Of a DNA stretch of 64,000 nucleotides, positions 61,690 through 64,000 are shown piece after piece (the first letter of the stretch is position 1; each line of letters starts with the position of its first letter). The notes below the pieces were generated by a model that was given only the letters and a program-made list of their open reading frames with translations, was not told the DNA's origin and searched no databases. The stretch is from Clostridia bacterium (GTDB lineage: Bacteria; Bacillota; Clostridia; Oscillospirales; Acutalibacteraceae): assembly GCA_017474045.1 (NCBI GenBank), contig JAFUHX010000015.1, positions 25,289 through 89,288 on the forward strand. The letters are read 5' to 3'. The position numbers and the translations under genes were made by a program.

Positions 61690-63181
61690 AACCAATAGCC
61701 CCCAATTTTTCTCTAATCTCCGCTTCAAGCTTGTGAGATTTCGCAAAGAGTTCCGATAGCTCAGATGTTAAACGATTCATCTTATCTTCAAAAGGTTCGC
61801 CGTCATCATCTTGTTCTTCAATTCCCACATAGCGACCGGGAGTGAGGATATAATCCTGCTTTGCGATTTCTTCGGTATCAACAACAGCACAAAAGCCGTT
61901 TGCATTTTCAAGAGAACCGTCAGCGTATGCGTTGTAAGTGTCAGCAATTTTTGCAATATCTTCATCTGTCAGTTCTCTGAGTTTTCGGGTAACCATTGTA
62001 CCCAGTTTACGAGCATCAATAAACAAGGTTTTTCCCTTTTGCTTCTTGTTCTTTGCAAGGAACCAGAGGGAAACAGGAATCTGTGTCGTGTAGAAAAGCT
62101 GAGTAGGCATAGCAACGATACACTCAACCAAATCAGCATTGATGATATTTTTGCGAATTTCTCCTTCGCCGCCGGACTGAGAAGAAAGTGAACCATTAGC
62201 AAGAACCATACCAATTTTACCGTTTGGTGCAAGATGATGTATCATGTGCTGAAGCCATGCAAAGTTGGCATTACCTGCAGGTGGCATACCGTATTGCCAG
62301 CGAACGTCATCTGTGAGCTTATCCGCACCCCAATCAGAAAGGTTGAATGGCGGATTTGCCATAATGTAATCAGCTCGAAGTGTAGGATGGCAATCGTTAA
62401 AGAAAGTGTCAGCATTAAATTTGCCAAGATCAGCATCAATGCCACGAATGGCAAGGTTCATCTGTGCCATTTTCCAAGTGGTAGGGTTAGAATCCTGACC
62501 GTATACGGAAATATCATTAATATTGCCACGGTGATTTTCAACAAACTTTGCCGACTGAACAAACATACCGCCTGACCCACAGCAAGGGTCATAAACACGA
62601 CCATTGTATGGCTGTAAAACTTCAACAAGTGTACGAACAACACAAGAAGGAGTATAGAATTCACCTGCAAGTTTGCCTTCCTGTTCGGCAAATTTAGAAA
62701 GACAGTATTCATAAGTTCTGCCGAGAATATCTTTACTTGAGCCTGCATCAACCATTTTAATGTTTGTAAAAAGGTCAACTACATCACCAAGACGACGCTT
62801 ATCCAATTCAGGACGAGCAAAGTTTTTAGGAAGAATATCTTTAAGTCGTTTGTTTTCCTTTTCGATTGCACGCATTGCTTCATCAATAATTGTACCGATT
62901 TCAGGTGTGTGAGCATTTGAAGCAATAACATTCCAACGTGCATTTTCGGGTACAAAGAAAATGCCTTCAGAAGTGTATTCGTCTATATCTTCTTCGAATC
63001 CGTCACCTTCAGCAACAAGCGCCTGATACTTTTCATCAAATCTGTCAGAAATATACTTGAGAAAAATAAGTCCCAGTACAACAGATTTATATTCTGATGC
63101 ATCCATATTGCCACGCAATACGCAAGCCGCATCCCATATCTGTTTTTCAAAGCCAATTCCGGCTGTATTATTTGTAGCCAT
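61679..63181 (-). CDS. hsdM: type I restriction methyltransferase subunit M
   Basis: 500 aa. N6-adenine methyltransferase motifs: DPCCGSGGMF (about 198-207) for S-adenosylmethionine binding and NPPF (about 277-280) for catalysis. It methylates adenine in the target defined by HsdS. Start ATG 63181 with the XRE gene stop only 2 bp upstream. Confidence 0.96.
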   Translation of the reverse strand: MATNNTAGIGFEKQIWDAACVLRGNMDASEYKSVVLGLIFLKYISDRFDEKYQALVAEGDGFEEDIDEYTSEGIFFVPENARWNVIASNAHTPEIGTIIDEAMRAIEKENKRLKDILPKNFARPELDKRRLGDVVDLFTNIKMVDAGSSKDILGRTYEYCLSKFAEQEGKLAGEFYTPSCVVRTLVEVLQPYNGRVYDPCCGSGGMFVQSAKFVENHRGNINDISVYGQDSNPTTWKMAQMNLAIRGIDADLGKFNADTFFNDCHPTLRADYIMANPPFNLSDWGADKLTDDVRWQYGMPPAGNANFAWLQHMIHHLAPNGKIGMVLANGSLSSQSGGEGEIRKNIINADLVECIVAMPTQLFYTTQIPVSLWFLAKNKKQKGKTLFIDARKLGTMVTRKLRELTDEDIAKIADTYNAYADGSLENANGFCAVVDTEEIAKQDYILTPGRYVGIEEQDDDGEPFEDKMNRLTSELSELFAKSHKLEAEIREKLGAIGYEI

Positions 63182-63183
63182 AG

Positions 63184-63399
63184 TTAATTCTCCTTAATAT
63201 CTACTATCTCAACAATATCATCCATTGTACACCCAAGAGCTGTACATATCTTCACAAGAACATCACTTGATACAACAGCGCCGTCTTTGCCCATTTTTGT
63301 AATGGTGGCAATGCTGATACCAGCCTTTTCGGCGAGTTCTTTTTTCTTCATATCACGGTCGATTAGTAGTTTGAATAATTTCTTATAACTTGCAGCCAT
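63184..63399 (-). CDS. XRE-family regulator of the restriction operon
   Basis: 71 aa. XRE HTH pattern LFKLLIDRDMKKKELAEKAG.. with a short tail. First gene of the type I operon, 2 bp upstream of hsdM. It may delay restriction expression until the methyltransferase has worked, as such C-like proteins do. Confidence 0.85.
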   Translation of the reverse strand: MAASYKKLFKLLIDRDMKKKELAEKAGISIATITKMGKDGAVVSSDVLVKICTALGCTMDDIVEIVDIKEN

Positions 63400-63419
63400 G
63401 TTACACCTCGTTTAAAATA

Positions 63420-63760
63420 GTTAGTATGACTTTACTATAATAAATTAGTATAGCACAAAGAACGCTTTCTCTCAATATATTTCAGCAAAAATGTGGAGAT
63501 TTCAGCATTTTTCTTGTTCTCTTATATATAGATGACAAAAATAATAAAATGTAACGCTTGAAAATTAAATTTTGTCGAAACGCACAATAAAGAATCGAAT
63601 TCATTGTAAATAATGACCAGTGTTTTATATCAGCTTCCCTGTGAATCACAAAAAAATTATGCTAAACAGTCCCATAAAACGGACTCTAACTGTCAAAGGG
63701 GTTGAAAAGGGAACTTTTGTTCGGTATAATTCACCTGTAATAAAAAACGAGGTGATAAAA
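63420..63760. other. divergent intergenic region at right edge
   Basis: AT-rich DNA between the XRE/hsd operon and the partial gene. The word TTAGTAT occurs twice (63420-63426, 63446-63452), possibly operator half-sites for the XRE gene. TTGAAA (63702-63707) and TATAAT (63725-63730), spacing 17, form the promoter of the plus-strand gene. Nothing else is supported. Confidence 0.6.
63702..63730 (+). promoter_or_regulatory. sigma-A promoter of the edge gene
   Basis: TTGAAA and TATAAT, 17-bp spacing, 30 bp upstream of the GTG start. Confidence 0.78.
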
Positions 63761-64000
63761 GTGGTGTTTCAGAAAGAGCTTTTTGAAAAAGGTTTTGACA
63801 GTAGAATCTTTGGTGAAAATATGCCGGGAAGCATTGAAGATTTGCGTAAGTATTACCGTAAAAATGATTTTACTGTTAAGTATCAGTCGTACAAGCGACC
63901 GGTAGAAAATAATGCTGAGGCAAAAGTATATGAAAAGGCTTGTGAGCAATTCAAGAGCGCATTCATCAAAGCGATATGTGATGAGAACGGCAAAAATAAA
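63761..64000 (+). CDS. partial hypothetical protein running off the window
   Basis: At least 80 aa from GTG 63761 (or 63764) with GAGGTGAT upstream. Pattern VFQKELFEKGFDSRIFGENM.. then charged, with many Lys, Glu and Tyr residues. No domain recognised in the visible part; the end lies outside the window. Confidence 0.65.
   Translation, partial: MVFQKELFEKGFDSRIFGENMPGSIEDLRKYYRKNDFTVKYQSYKRPVENNAEAKVYEKACEQFKSAFIKAICDENGKNK

Noticed and set aside
1-64000. tRNA or rRNA genes
   Set aside because: No cloverleaf ending in a T-loop GGTTCGA-type motif with matching acceptor stem, and no rRNA-like stretches, were recognised by eye.

Overview
The window looks like a chromosome segment of a low-to-mid-GC Firmicute of the class Clostridia, probably a gut Oscillospiraceae/Ruminococcaceae relative. 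This is inferred from gene content (pyruvate phosphate dikinase, eukaryote-like NADP isocitrate dehydrogenase, mannonate dehydratase, inositol-type kinase and aldolase), strong AGGAGG ribosome binding sites and Firmicute-type mobile genes; no rRNA or tRNA is present to fix the taxon.

Layout. (1) 1-14960 is ordinary chromosome: a frameshifted radical SAM gene, icd, an AIM24 protein, an iolJ-iolC pair, a two-gene ABC exporter, uxuA, a membrane-anchored protein and ppdK. (2) 15011-19680 is accessory: an XRE repressor, a lipoprotein, two zinc-ribbon proteins sharing a C-terminal module, a SLOG protein, two exported proteins and a frameshifted DUF6431 gene. (3) About 19830-47760 is a phage-like element with terminase, portal, connectors, scaffold and major capsid, but no tail, tape-measure or lysis genes. 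It has two recombinases (tyrosine at 24.6-25.5 kb, large serine at 46.0-47.8 kb), ArdA, an SF2-like helicase, and a single-chain two-barrel-type RNA polymerase homologue with a DFDGD active-site motif. It also has unusual non-coding DNA: an array of CCCCATTT motifs, a five-unit repeat array, an S-box/SAM-I-like riboswitch candidate and an orphan structured RNA of about 320 nt. A translationally coupled cassette (radical SAM, ADP-ribosyltransferase-like, calcineurin-like phosphatase) lies downstream of the capsid genes. (4) 47990-63400 is a defence island: an unrecognised three-gene operon, TnpV-type cargo, an XRE/SLOG pair, Hachiman (hamA-hamB), a peptide deformylase, and a type I restriction-modification operon (hsdM, small ORF, hsdS, FRG-domain gene, hsdR). 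The FRG gene is broken by an exact 32-bp tandem duplication. (5) A partial gene with a good promoter runs off the right edge.

How it may work together (inference): the element may be a capsid-forming satellite or tail-less phage relative that brings its own transcription enzyme, anti-restriction and cargo into a host with Hachiman and type I restriction. The iterated motifs are candidates for promoters or binding sites of the element's own polymerase or regulators. The best leads are the polymerase with its motif arrays, the riboswitch at 29.3-29.5 kb, the radical SAM/ART/phosphatase cassette and the FRG 32-bp duplication.
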